64,000 bases of DNA from Deinandra increscens subsp. villosa (lineage: Eukaryota > Streptophyta > Magnoliopsida > Asterales > Asteraceae). Under the pieces are notes generated by a model. The model did no database searches. It worked only from the letters and a program-made list of their open reading frames with translations, and had not been told where the DNA came from. The stretch's first letter is position 1; each line of letters begins with the position of its first letter. The translations under genes and the position numbers were made by a program. The stretch covers positions 6,630,163 through 6,694,162 of the forward strand of contig JBCNJP010000018.1 in NCBI GenBank assembly GCA_039602395.1, given 5' to 3'. Shown piece by piece: positions 9,122 through 21,277 of the stretch.

Positions 9122-11254
9122 TGTAAGGCCCCAATCCCATTTCATCATATTACACGCCATGTAAAATCAGAGTTAGAAAATTTCGTTTTACACTTAGACC
9201 ATCATTCGGCACACAAGCCATAATTACAAAGGATCAAGCGTTTAACGCCGTTAACTACTTGTTAGTTTACTTGCTAACATTAACCATTACTAGCATATAA
9301 GCTTAAATTCCCAAAATACATGATGTTCGATTCCAAAAGTCTTCGATTCGATCCCGACCCGCCTACTATCGATTACCTGCCAACAACACCAGTAACACAT
9401 TAGTATTGATGGCACATAACAGCATTCAGCCCAATACATCAACTAAAAACAAGAAAACAAAACAAAAACCCGGCCAGCAGCTCCAAGCGTATCGCTTGGA
9501 GCTCCTGGACTTCCAGGCGATACGCCTGGAGCCTGATTTCCAGGGCTCCAGGTCAGTTTTCCCATACTTAGCCATTTTTCTGCATTTTTCATCCTTTTTG
9601 CAATTTCACCTATCATAACATCATTTTGGCATTAGAAACTCCTTATAACCTATCATCTATGGTTATAAAGCATTTCCGTAAAAATCACAAATTTACTACG
9701 AAATCAAATTCAACAATCACCCAAACCGACCCGTTGACCCGTTAAGGCATTTATCACATTCCAGCCCCTAAGACACATCTCCACCTGCAATTTCTCATCA
9801 TATTCATATCTTGACACACACATATGTTGTGCCAAACCGCTTAATCTTTCTTGTTACGACAAATGGAGAATTGTAATCTCACAATTACTCACATCGTCAC
9901 TACATCACTGCTTAACCCAAACGGGTCATACATCACTGCCTTCCAACTTGGTTATTTGCATTCCAAGTCCCTTATTTCAGCAACAACAAGAATCAATACA
10001 AATTGTGTTCACTAGATACTAGGTTGATAGCCATTGCTATCCAGTAAACGCCCCACAATTGCATGACTTGTAAGTACTTAAACATATATAACCGCTACGT
10101 GTTACCTTTTAAGCTTTGTTCTTGCCTTCACGATGTTGAGTTGCACCTCCACCAGCTTCACCTATAACCCAATCATTGATTAAATTCCTCAATTCCATAT
10201 TCACCAAAACATACAATCTACATTTGGTTACCACTTCAAGTTCATAAATTTCTGCACATTCACATTATCAATTTCGTTCAAGCAATTTCTCAAACACCTT
10301 AGGTGCTCATATTGAATCCTACTTATTGAGTAGTCTACAATCTTTCATCTATCCATTTTCATCATATATGCATTCTACATTATATCACAACTTGATACAC
10401 CAATATTTAACTCATACACATAATAAATTATCACTCAAGCATTTCATCAAACACCTTATATGCATAATTGGTGTTCTACAAGTTTAGAAGCTTTCATGCT
10501 TTCTTTACACCCACAAATCCTCATACTACAAAGTTTTAGCTTTTACACTAAATCAATTACTCATAACAGTTTACTAGCATACATGGTGCTCAATTAACCA
10601 ACCCACATCACCCATTCACCATGGATGTCGAAATCCATGAGGTGGGGTTTGACCACCACCTCAACCTCTCTAGATAACACACAATTCAGTCATGCAAGCA
10701 ATAATTTAACTTCATCTAAGCACATATACACATAACAACACAGAATCAAGCATCAATTTCACCTCTAGGTGAAGCCCCTATATTTTCCCTATCATCAAGA
10801 ACACTTACTTGACTAAGAATACTCAATGGAGACCCCAAAATCACGAGTTATGGACCTCCCTATGCAGGATTTCGGATTCCCCTTGCCAAAAACCACCACC
10901 AACAGCTTCAATTTATGGTTTCTCCTCAAGAACTTGGCCTTTCACTCCCTCCTCTCTCTCTCTGTCGCGATATATGAGTCTGGGGTAAATCCCAGACTTG
11001 TTTTAATCCCTATATTACAGCTATGGCCCCTCATGTTTATAATTCTGCACTTTCTTGACTAAAACTCTAATTTACACACTCAACCCTCTAACTTTTCTCT
11101 ATTTAGCCATTTATCAATAAAGGTAATTCAATAACAAAAGAATTTCCATAAGTTAATCGAGTAAATTTCTAAACCCGCTTATTTCGCCCAAAACTCAAAT
11201 AAAGCATAATAAAATATTAACATCTCAAATTAATACAAAAACCGGGATGTTACA
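9122..11254 (-). repeat. Left (3') LTR of the gypsy element
   Basis: On the minus strand it begins TGTAACATCCCGG and ends GGGGCCTTACA. It is almost identical to 16000-18132. The open frames of 70 and 78 codons found in both copies (9406-9618, 10826-11062) are within the LTR and have no known motif. Confidence 0.95.
9479..9530. other. Twin compensatory palindromes in the gypsy LTR, left copy
   Basis: AGCTCCAAGCG-TAT-CGCTTGGAGCT (9479-9503) has 11-bp arms. TCCAGGCG-ATA-CGCCTGGA (9512-9530) has 8-bp arms. They are versions of one hairpin in which an A-T pair has become G-C on both sides. The second LTR has the same pair at 16357-16408. Confidence 0.85.
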
Positions 11255-11628
11255 ACTCCACCCCCCTTAAAGGGGGTTTCGTCCCCGAAACTAGGAGTAC
11301 ATACCGAAATAAGTAGGGGTAGTATCTCCGCATCTCTTCTTCGGACTCCCACGTGGTGTCCGACCCCTTTCTATGCTCCCATTTCACTTTTACTTGCTCA
11401 ATTTCTTTATTTCTCAACCGCTTAGTTTTACGGTCGAGTATCTCAATCGGTCTCTCCACATAGTTCAGCTTGTCATCAATCACGATTTCATCCAAGGGCA
11501 CATTGGCAGCCTCATCAGCTAAACATTTTCTCAAATTAGCCACGTGGAATGTATTATGGATTCCACTCAATTCTTCCGGTAACTCTAGTTGGTAAGCATT
11601 TTGACCCACTTTATCAAGGACTTTAAAA
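11250..11628 (-). pseudogene. Gypsy integrase C-terminus with chromodomain-like tail
   Basis: The frame reads GQNAYQLELPEELSGIHNTF and then a chromodomain-like tail (VKVKWEHRKGSDTTWESE ... YPYLF). Such tails on chromovirus integrases bind histone marks and guide integration to heterochromatin. It is separated from the upstream integrase frame by a 1-nt deletion near 11624-11632, where the preceding part shifts frame. The stop codon lies at 11250-11252, just inside the 3' LTR, so the coding end overlaps the polypurine tract. Confidence 0.88.
11255..11270 (-). other. Polypurine tract of the gypsy element
   Basis: On the minus strand TTAAGGGGGGTGGAGT abuts the 3' LTR start TGTAACA. This is the expected plus-strand primer position. 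Confidence 0.8.
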
Positions 11629-13684
11629 GGCCGATGAATCGTGGGCTCAATTTTCCCCTCTTCCGAAATCTAATTACTCCCTTCCACGGGGTCACTTTTA
11701 ACAACGCATGATCCCCTTTCTTGAATTCAATATCCCTACGCCTCTTATCTGCATACGATTTCTGTCGATCCTGGGCGGCCTTTAAACGCGCTCTAATGAT
11801 TTGAATTTTCTCATTGGTAGCCTTGACCACCTCTTTATGGGCCAACTCCCTTTGACCCACTTCACCCCAACACAAGGGTGTTCTACATTTCCGCCCATAA
11901 AGTGCCTCATAAGGGGACATTCCAATACTAGCATGATAGCTATTATTGTATGAGAATTCCACTAAAGGCAAATGAGTGTCCCAACTTCCTCCGAAATCCA
12001 ACACACACGCTCGCAGCATATCCTCGAGTGTTTGGATTGTTCTCTCGCTTTGCCCATCGGTTTGAGGATGGTATGCGGTACTAAACAGTAACCGAGTACC
12101 CATACACTCCTGAAATTCCCGCCAAAATTTAGAAGTGAAGCGAGTGTCTCTATCCGACACGATTGACACCGGGACTCCGTGTCGCGATACAATCTCCTCC
12201 ACATAGACATTTGCCATTCCTTCAGATGAATACGACTCACTAATAGGCAAGAAGTGTGCACTTTTAGTAAGTCGATCCACTATCACCCAAATAGCATCGA
12301 AATTTCTCCTCGTTTTTGGCAACTTTGTGAGCAAATCCATCGTGATATGCTCCCATTTCCACTCCGGTATCTCGAGTGGTTGCAACTTACCATACGGCTT
12401 CTGGTGTTCAGCTTTGACTTGAAGGCAAGTCAAACATTTCTCCACATATTTTACTATATCCCGCTTCATGCCCGGCCACCAATACTCGCGTTTTAAATCA
12501 TGATACATTTTTGTGGCTCCCGGATGGATTGAATACCGAGACTTATGAGCCTCATCTAGGAGCAACTCTTTTACCCCGCACGTGTTAGGAATCCATATCC
12601 GCCCAAAACGATATTTGAGACCGTTGTCCTCGTGGACGAGGTCTTTCACCACCCCTTTTATCCGTTCTTTCTTCCAATTTTCTTCTTTCACCACTTCCTC
12701 TTGTGCTTTCATGATTGAATCAAGAGTACTTGAGGTTATAACCAGCTTCATCGATTTCACCTTAATAGGTGTGTAGTCTCCTTTTCTGCTTAAGGCATCC
12801 GCCACCACATTGGCCTTGCCCGGATGGTAATGAATCTCACAATCATAGTCTTTGATTAGTTCCAACCACCTTCGTTGCCTCATGTTTAACTCCTTCTGAT
12901 CAAACAAATATTTCAAGCTTTTGTGATCAGTATAGATGGTGCACGGAATGCCATATAAATAATGCCGCCATAATTTTAGGGCGAACACCACCGCTGCCAG
13001 CTCAAGATCATGAGTTGGATAGTTAACTTCACTACTCTTTAACTGTCTCGATCCATAGGCTATCACTCTACCCCGCTGCATAAGTACACACCCCAAGCCG
13101 AGGTATGACGCATCTGAGTATATCACTATATCCTCCGTCCCATCGAGTAAAGCCAACACGGGAGCATGAGTTAGCTTTTCTTTTAGGGTCTGGAAGGACT
13201 CTTCCTGCTTTTCACCCCATTCAAATTTCACATCTTTCCTTGTGAGTCGGGTCAATGGCACGACTATTTTGGAGAAGTCTTGAATAAATCTCCTATAGTA
13301 GCCCGCCAAGCCTAAGAAACTCCGGATTTCAGTCGGGTTCTTAGGTGTCTTCCATCCTGCTACTGCTTCAACCTTGGCAGGGTCTACCAATACCCCTTGA
13401 GCATTCACCACATGCCCCAAAAATTGTACCTCCCGTAACCAGAAGGCACATTTTGAGAACTTTGCATATAATTTCTCCCGCCTCAAAGTTTCCAACACCT
13501 CACGCAAGTGTTGGACATGCTCCTCCTCACTCCGCGAATATACCAAGATATCATCGATAAATACAATAACTGATCGATCCAACATCGGCCTACACACGCG
13601 GTTCATAAGATCCATGAAAGCCGCCGGTGCATTAGTCAACCCGAAGGACATCACTAAGAACTCGTAATGCCCATACCGCGTTCG
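11629..13684 (-). pseudogene. pol: Gypsy pol: RT, RNase H and integrase
   Basis: A long open segment of about 680 codons. The RT palm follows YGHYEFLVMSFGLTNAPAAF with the catalytic FIDDILVYS motif, then RNase H (DASYLGLGCVLMQ; TDHKSLKYLF), an H2C2 integrase zinc finger (HPGATKMYHDLK ... CLTCLQVK) and a DDE core (MDLLTKLP; IVSDRDTRFTSKFW; HPQTDGQSERTIQTLE). It is detached from its upstream half by an extra base in an A5 run at 13685-13689 and from the tail by the frameshift near 11628. Otherwise there are no internal stops, in keeping with a young insertion. Confidence 0.92.
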
Positions 13685-13689
13685 AAAAA

Positions 13690-14962
13690 GCGGTCTTTGG
13701 GACATCCTCCTCTCTTACTTTCAGCTGATGGTACCCCGATCTTAAATCGATCTTGGAGAACCAACTCGCCCCTTGTAACTGGTCAAACAGATCATCGATT
13801 CGGGGCAAGGGATATTTGTTCTTCACGGTCAGCTTATTCAACTCACGGTAGTCTATACACATCCTTAGACTACCGTCTTTCTTCTTCACAAATAACACCG
13901 GTGCACCCCAAGGGGATACACTTGGCCGAATAAATCCCTTATCAAGCAATTCCTGCAGCTGCTTCATCAACTCTTGCATCTCAGTAGGGGCTAGCCGATA
14001 CGGAGCCCGTGCCACCGGCTTTGCCCCGGGTATCAAATCGATACGAAACTCCACCTCCCTATCCGGTGGTATACCCGGAAGGTCTTCAGGAAAAACGTCT
14101 AGGAATTCTTGCACAACGGGTACCGCTTCAGCTTTATTATTCTCACGCTCGGTATCCACCACGTATGCCAAAAAGGATTTACACCCGTGTTGGATGTATT
14201 TCCTTGCCTCCATTACTGTACACAACGTGGTCTCACTCTTTCTTTCTCCTTGAACAACAACCTGCTTCCCGCTCGGCGATATTAATTCAATCACCTTGCG
14301 GTTACACACCACATTGGCTTGGTATTTAGATAACCAATCCATCCCCACGATCACCTTGAATTCCCCCATCATCATTGGTAATAAATCAATAGGGTAATCT
14401 TCATCCTCTATAGAGATCTTACAATCACGATACACATCAAAGACTAAGACACTCTTGTTATCTGCTATTTCTACTTCTAAAGGCACAGACAGCTTGTTAA
14501 TAACAAAAGAAGGGTGGCGGGTAAAATCATAGGAAACAAATGATCTACTCGCCCCCGTATCAAACAATACATGTGCAGGGATAGAATTGACAAGAAAGAT
14601 ATCTGTCACTACCCCCGGATCCACCTTTCCTTCCTCCACAGTCAGCTGATAAGATCTTCCTCTCGCTCGAGGAATATCCGGCTTTACTCCGCTTTGGCCC
14701 GCCCCCGCACTCGGGTTTGGGCATTCACTCTTCTTGTGACCCGTCTTTCCGCATCCAAAACATACCCGAGCCGGACTAGGACATTGTGCTATACTATGCC
14801 CCCTTTTTCCGCAACTATAACACTGCTTGGTTAAAAAGAAACATTCCCCCTTATGAGCCCTCCCACAATGTGGGCAATCAGATAACCCACTCTTTTTACC
14901 TTCAGCTTTCTTGGGTGATTCATTCACCCTTGGCTTCTTGTTCGGGGTAGTACTGCTTTCTA
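13690..14962 (-). pseudogene. Gypsy gag zinc knuckles, protease and RT N-terminus
   Basis: The frame contains three cysteine clusters: CPHCGRAHKGEC, CYSCGKRGHSIAQC and CFGCGKTGHKKSEC; the last two are canonical CCHC knuckles. Then follow the aspartic protease (LFDTGASRSFVS), the linker VFPEDLPGIPPDREVEF typical of gypsy pol, and the RT start (FVKKKDGSLRMCIDYRELN, FSKIDLRSGYHQ). It is frame-shifted from gag by the C7 run at 14963-14969 and from the rest of RT by the A5 run at 13685-13689. Confidence 0.92.
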
Positions 14963-14969
14963 CCCCCCC

Positions 14970-15426
14970 GCTTCTCACCCCTTTCCACTTGCTTTTTCAG
15001 TTCCAGCTCTCTCTCTCGACAAGCATTGATTAGCTCCTCGAGAGTTGCACATCGGGAAGCATTAATGAACTCCCTAAAATCGGCATTCAGCATGTTGTTA
15101 AACTGGAAAATCCTCTGCCTCTCAGTTCTCAATAACTCTTTACAGAATTTCACGCGATCCAGGAAGTAACTAATTACTTCCCCGATCGGTTGTCCCTTCT
15201 TCTGACGAAACTGCATCAACTCTTCTTGTAATTTATTCGTTTCAGACTCGGGGCTATGATATAGTGAAAACACCGCTTTGAACTCTTCCCAAGTCATGGC
15301 CTTAATGGCCTCCTTCCCCTTCTCCTCCCTTGTCATATCCCACCAATCCTTCGCATGCGACTGGAGTTGACCAGTTGCAAACATCACTTGGTCCTCCGGT
15401 TCACAGTGACTCCGTTCGAATACCGC
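14970..15426 (-). pseudogene. gag: Gypsy gag, central retrotransposon-gag domain
   Basis: This segment shows the retrotransposon gag domain (MFATGQLQSHAKDWWD ... MTWEEFKAVF ... QGQ-like basic end). It is in the same frame as the N-terminal piece but follows a TAA stop at 15427-15429. It runs into the G7/C7 homopolymer at 14963-14969 where the frame is lost. Confidence 0.88.
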
Positions 15427-15738
15427 TTAAATTTCCGCTAGCCATCGGTAACAGGCTATTGGATCTGCCTCACTAGTATATAGGGGAGGTTTACACGCCA
15501 TATAATCCTTGTAAGTACACCTCCCCTTATCCTTCTTCCCGCTTCCTTCCGCCATAAGATCATTCCTCATCGATTCCAGCTTCTTTTCCAATGCCTCCAT
15601 CAAGGCATTTTCCATTTGACCCACATGGGTCCGGACCGCTGTTTCCACCGAGGTCTCAATCTCATCCGAGATCAGCTTCTTTACTTCTGCAATCATAGGC
15701 TCTGTAAGAGCCCCAGCTGGGTTGTTTTCATCCGTCAT
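15427..15738 (-). pseudogene. gag: Gypsy gag N-terminus ended by an in-frame TAA
   Basis: Starts MTDENNPAGALTEPM and reads to ...CYRWLAEI followed by TAA (15427-15429). The same frame continues directly with the central gag domain, so the stop is a nonsense mutation and not the end of a protein. The ATG is the first after the leader on the minus strand. Confidence 0.85.
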
Positions 15739-15980
15739 AGTAAACTGAAAGTTTACAATAGGATAGCATCATCATCACATACTTCCGCTTTTCAATCACT
15801 AAAAATTTTCAGCTCAACCATTTAAAATGATCCATACCGCACATTTCATCATTCAATATCACAATATATAATTTAAGTCACTTACCGGGTCAGAAGATCG
15901 AACCTTGAACCGAACATCTTTCCCCATCACGAGCACTTGGTTTGAGTTCAAGTGCCCCCATGACACTTGAATCCCTCAAA

Positions 15981-15996
15981 CCTGGCTCTGATACCA
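15981..15996 (-). other. Primer-binding site (tRNA-Met) of the gypsy element
   Basis: On the minus strand TGGTATCAGAGCCAGG lies 3 nt inside the 5' LTR. It matches plant initiator methionyl-tRNA. Confidence 0.92.
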
Positions 15997-15999
15997 ACT

Positions 16000-18132
16000 T
16001 GTAAGGCCCCAATCCCATTTCATCATATTACACGCCATGTAAAATCAGAGTTAGAAAATTTCGTTTTACACTTAGACCATCATTCGGCACACAAGCCATA
16101 ATTACAAAGGATCAAGCGTTTAACGCCGTTAACTACTTGTTAGTTTACTTGCTAACATTAACCATTACTAGCATATAAGCTTAAATTCCCAAAATACATG
16201 ATGTTCGGTTCCAAAAGTCTTCGATTCGATCCCGACCCGCCTACTATCGATTACCTGCCAACAACACCAGTAACACATTAGTATTGATGGCACATAACAG
16301 CATTCAGCCCAATACATCAATTAAAAACAAGAAAACAAAACAAAAACCCGGCCAGCAGCTCCAAGCGTATCGCTTGGAGCTCCTGGACTTCCAGGCGATA
16401 CGCCTGGAGCCTGATTTCCAGGGCTCCAGGTCAGTTTTCCCATACTTAGCCATTTTTCTGTATTTTTCATCCTTTTTGCAATTTCACCTATCATAACATC
16501 ATTTTGGCATTAGAAACTCCTTATAACCTATCATCTATGGTTATAAAGCATTTCCGTAAAAATCACAAATTTACTACGAAATCAAATTCAACAATCACCC
16601 AAACCGACCCGTTGACCCGTTAAGGCATTTATCACATTCCAGCCCCTAAGGCACATCTCCACCTGCAATTTCTCATCATATTCATATCTTGACACACACA
16701 TATGTTGTGCCAAACCGCTTAATCTTTCTTGTTACGACAAATGGAGAATTGTAATCTCACAATTACTCACATCGTCACTACATCACTGCTTAACACAAAC
16801 GGGTCATACATCACTGCCTTCCAACTTGGTTATTTGCATTCCAAGTCCCTTATTTCAGCAACAACAAGAATCAATACAAATTGTGTTCACTAGATACTAG
16901 GTTGATAGCCATTGCTATCCAGTAAACGCCCCACAATTTCATGACTTGTGAGTACTTAAACATATATAACCGCTACGTGTTACCTTTTAAGCTTTGTTCT
17001 TGCCTTCACGATGTTGAGTTGCACCTCCACCAGCTTCACCTATAACCCAATCATTGATTAAATTCCTCAATTCCATATTCACCAAAACATACAATCTACA
17101 TTTGGTTACCAATTCAAGTTCATAAATTTCTGCACATTCACATTATCAATTTCGTTCAAGCAATTTCTCAAACACCTTAGGTGCTCATATTGAATCCTAC
17201 TTATTGAGTAGTCTACAATCTTTCATCTATCCATTTTCATCATATATGCATTCTACATTATATCACAACTTGATACACCAATATTTAACTCATACACATA
17301 ATAAATTATCACTCAAGCATTTCATCAAACACCTTATATGCATAATTGGTGTTCTACAAGTTTAGAAGCTTTCATGCTTTCTTTACACCCACAAATTCTC
17401 ATACTACAAAGTTTCAGCTTTTACACTAAATCAATTACTCATAACAGTTTACTAGCATACATGGTGCTCAATTAACCAACCCACATCACCCATTCACCAT
17501 GGATGTCGAAATCCATGAGGTGGGGTTTGACCACCACCTCAACCTCTCTAGATAACACACAATTCAGTCATGCAAGCAATAATTTAACTTCATCTAAGCA
17601 CATATACACATAACAACACAGAATCAAGCATCAATTTCACCTCTAGGTGAAGCCCCTATATTTTCCCTATCATCAAGAACACTTACTTGACTAAGAATAC
17701 TCAATGGAGACCCCAAAATCACGAGTTATGGACCTCCCTATGCAGGATTTCGGATTCCCCTTGCCAAAAACCACCACCAACAGCTTCAATTTATGGTTTC
17801 TCCTCAAGAACTTGGCCTTCCACTCCCTCCTCTCTCTCTCTGTCGCGATATATGAGTCTGGGGTAAATCCCAGACTTGTTTTAATCCCTATATTACAGCT
17901 ATGGCCCCTCATGTTTATAATTCTGCACTTTCTTGACTAAAACTCTAATTTACACACTCAACCCTCTAACTTTTCTCTAGTTAGCCATTTATCAATAAAG
18001 GTAATTCAATAACAAAAGAATTTCCATAAGTTAATCGAGTAAATTTCTAAACCCGCTTATTTCGCCCAAAACTCAAATAAAGCATAATAAAATATTAACA
18101 TCTCAAATTAATACAAAAACCGGGATGTTACA
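16000..18132 (-). repeat. Right (5') LTR of the gypsy element
   Basis: Same length as the left copy and nearly identical. A minus-strand CATATAT at about 17845 followed by an AG-rich stretch could be the promoter, but this is uncertain. The twin palindromes are at 16357-16381 and 16390-16408. Confidence 0.95.
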
Positions 18133-20227
18133 GCCACTGATTGATTTCTTTAAGCCGTTTGGATGTTCGTGCACATTGCTGAATACCGAAGCTCAAATTA
18201 CGAAATTTGGAGCCGTCTCTGACGAATGTTTTTTTATGGGGTATTCTTCTTCTCAAAAGGCTTATAGAGTTTATAACAAACGTACTCGAATTGTGCAGGA
18301 ATCCTACTATGTTGACTGGCAAGAATCAAACACTCCCAACACCGGGTCTGGACCAGAATGGTTTTATGATTCAGATACTCTGTTCAAGTCATTCAATCTT
18401 CCTATCCTTGCTGAAGCAAATGATAATCCTCCTCTAGTCGTTATCACCCCTCACTCCGAAATTCAACAACAAAACCTATCCTCATCCTCACAGCCTACGC
18501 ATCAACCCGACTGTCCATCTTCCTCTCATGAATTATCCCATCAAACCTCTGAACCCGCTCCCCTCAACCTTGACTCAAATTTCAAAACCTTAAAAGATCA
18601 TCCGTATGATCTCGTCATTGGTTCTATTACGGATGGAGTGAGGACTCGTCATCAGTCTGGATTGATCAATGAATGCTTGTTCGCATGTTTTCTGTCTCAG
18701 ATCGTTCCTAAAAATGTAGAGGAAGCTTTAGCAGATCCAAGTTGGGTGGACTCTATGCAGTCTGAGCTGCAACAGTTCAGAAAGCTGAAGGTGTGGCAAC
18801 TTGTGGATCTTCCAGAGAACAAGGTTCCAATTGGTACAAAGTGGGTCTTCAGGAACAAGCCAGATGATAGAGGTGTTGTGATCAGAAACAAGTCAAGACT
18901 CGTGGTTCAAGGTTTTTATCAAGAAGAAGGAATTGACTACACCGAAGTGTTTGCACCTGTTGCACGCATTGAGGCCATTTGTATTTTCCTGGCTCATGCT
19001 GCACACAAGAATTTCAAGGTGTTTCAAATGGACGTTAAGTGTGCCTTCTTATACGGGGATATTGATGAAGAAATCTATGTGAATCAACCTCCAGGCTTCG
19101 AAGATCATGAATTTCCTGACAAAGTGTACAAGCTCGACAAATCTCTCTACGGTCTACATCAGGCTCCCAGAATTTGGTACGAGACTTTGACGCAATATCT
19201 TTTGGGTAAAGGCTTTACACGTGGCTCCATTGACATGACGTTGTTTAAGAAAGAGGTCAACGGTGAAGTGCTGATCGTTCAAGTATATGTAGACGACATC
19301 ATTTTTGGTTCAACAAATCAGAAACTGTGTCGCGAGTTTGAGGAAGTGATGAAGGAGAAATTTGAAATGAGTATGATGGGGGAAATGTGTTTCTTTCTTG
19401 GCTTGCAGGTGGAACAAAAACCAGACGACATTCTCATTCATCAAGAAAAGTACATTCTGGAAATTCTGAAGAAATACAAGATGAACGACGCTTCTGCTGA
19501 ACTCACTCCTTTCACATCTCAGACATGTTTAACTCTCGACAGTCAAGGAAAGCCGGTCGACCCCAAGTATTATAGATCAATGATTGGGTCTCTTATGTAT
19601 CTCACAGCCAGTCGACCGGACATCACTTTTGCCGTATGCTACTGTGCTCGTTATCAGGCTGACCCAAGGGAATCTCATGAAAAGGCCGTCAAGCGAATTT
19701 TCCGTTATTTGAAGGGTTCATCAAGATTGGGTCTTTGGTATCCTAGGGGTGGAAGCTTCGAACTTAACTCATATTCCGACAGTGATCACGGAGGATGCAA
19801 GCTCGATCGAAAGTCAGTTTCTGGAGGATGCCAGTTTCTGGGGGAATGCTTGGTTTCATGGCAAAGCAAAAAGCAAACAACTGTCTCTTTATCCACAGGT
19901 GAAGCTGAATACATCGCTGCCTCAAGTTGCTGTTGTCAAGTGCTGTGGATTCAACACCAGATGATGGATTATGGAATCAACTTCCTTCATACACCGCTAT
20001 TCTGTGACAATGAAGCCGCTGTTGGAATCTCCAAGAATCCGATTCATCATACCAAAACAAAGCACATCGAAACCAGGGTTCATGCAATCCGTGACGCTCA
20101 GGAAAAAGGGTTTATCGATGTTATTCCCATTGAAACCAAGGCCCAGAAAGCTGATATTTTCACAAAAACTTTTGATAAACCTCGCTTTTATGAGCTTATA
20201 AAAATGCTGGGCATGATTTCCTTTTAA
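18133..20227 (+). CDS. pol: Element A pol, 3' part: reverse transcriptase and RNase H
   Basis: This resumes the frame interrupted by the gypsy insertion (KPLIDFFKPFGC) and is open to TAA at 20225-20227. The integrase C-terminal region comes first (FFMGYSSSQKAYRVYN), then RT (NKVPIGTKWVFRNK, FAPVARIEAI, FQMDVKCAFLYGDI) with the catalytic YVDD at 19286-19297. RNase H follows with YSDSDHGGCKLDRKSVSGG, LSTGEAEYIAA and the terminal KADIFTK. Alone it has no start codon of its own; the physical open frame begins inside the gypsy LTR. No lesion is seen in this part. Confidence 0.93.
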
Positions 20228-20365
20228 ATAAATAAATAATAATAAAAAAAATTAAGTTTTTGTACATATTCTTTTAACTTTGTTTTATTTTAAATTTGTC
20301 TTATTTAGATCCGCTTGCTAAATTCTCGTTGTCTTGAATCAGGTGACTGTCACAGTTAAGCGTGT

Positions 20366-20437
20366 TGATTGGCTAAATCCCAAAATCAAGAAATCAATGC
20401 TCACGTCATCTACATTCACATGATTTCTGGCCAATCA
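20366..20437 (+). other. Two-tier hairpin after the pol stop codon
   Basis: TGATTGGC (20366-20373) pairs with GCCAATCA (20430-20437), and inside it AGAAATCA (20389-20396) pairs with TGATTTCT (20421-20428). Both 8-bp stems are perfect. Confidence 0.7.
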
Positions 20438-21100
20438 TCACTTGACATGATCCAGGGAGTACTTTTGTTATATTTACCTTGCATTTCTCTCATAACTGCT
20501 ACTAATGTCTTTATTGCTATCTTGTGGGGGAAATTGGGGGTAAATCACTCTAAACCTGCTTAAATCTCATGAAATCTTTCTCAAATTATCTCCTTTCACT
20601 CATGCATTCGAAGAGGGTTCCTTGTCAAAATATTTTCTTCGAAAATGTCTCCTTTCAAGGGTTTTTCAAATTTGTGTCAAGTATCGATCGAATCATTTTG
20701 TTTTCTGTTTTCTTTTTTAATTTGCTTATTGAAAATCCAAAAATAGAGTATTTGTGGATTTTGGGGGAAAAATAAACTAATCTGAATATTCGGTAAATAA
20801 ATAAATTCAAAAAATTCAAAAAATTCTTAAATGAGAAATTGATCCGACCTTGTGAGAAATGATAGTACATCAACATGCGTTATCTGCCGTGGATAGAGTA
20901 GAAATAAAAGCTGTATTGTGCTTGTATGATCTTTGGGTGTGCATGACTAATATGATATCTATGAGTAGGATATAAACATAAAGCTTGCCTGATATACTCT
21001 AGTTTTCATTTCTTGATAAGTGTTGCAAAGATTCTGAAATTAAGAGATGTTCTGATGTACGCATGCTTTGCAAATAAGGCATTATGCCATTTTTACACTC

Positions 21101-21160
21101 AACTCAGTGGGTCTTCTTTGCGTGCTTTTGAGGCCGACCTGATCACCTGCTGATTGAGTT
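21101..21160 (+). other. Conserved-loop hairpin H1 (element A)
   Basis: AACTCAGT (21101-21108) pairs with ATTGAGTT (21153-21160) with one G-T wobble. The loop contains CTTCTTTGCGTGC and GGCCGACCTGATC. It is followed by TCTGCTTTATTTT. Confidence 0.75.
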
Positions 21161-21184
21161 TCTGCTTTATTTTCTTGGTGTTTA

Positions 21185-21247
21185 GTATATATCATCGGAC
21201 TTTCTCTGCGTGCCGATAAGGCCGACCTGATTGTTGTTGATATATAC
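21185..21247 (+). other. Conserved-loop hairpin H2 (element A)
   Basis: GTATATATCA (21185-21194) pairs perfectly with TGATATATAC (21238-21247). The loop contains CTTTCTCTGCGTGC and GGCCGACCTGATT. It is followed shortly by TTCTGCTTTATTTTT. Confidence 0.85.
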
Positions 21248-21277
21248 GTCTTCTGCTTTATTTTTCATTTTTATTTT

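Larger units (their letters stand above)
9122..18132 (-). mobile_element. Chromovirus-type Ty3/gypsy retrotransposon nested in element A
   Basis: A complete 9011-bp element in reverse orientation: LTRs of equal length (2133 bp), GCCAC TSD, PBS for tRNA-Met at 15981-15996, polypurine tract at 11255-11270, and a gag-pol frame ending in a chromodomain-like tail. Long LTRs and that tail fit the Tekay/Del chromoviruses; the clade is an inference. By eye the LTRs differ at about a dozen positions (~0.6%), so it is the youngest dated layer. The polyprotein frame is nevertheless broken by one nonsense codon and three 1-nt frameshifts. Confidence 0.95.

Noticed and set aside
10826..11062. 78-codon frame present twice (also 17704-17940)
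   Set aside because: The duplication is simply the two gypsy LTRs. No known motif, and it is opposite to the element's sense strand.
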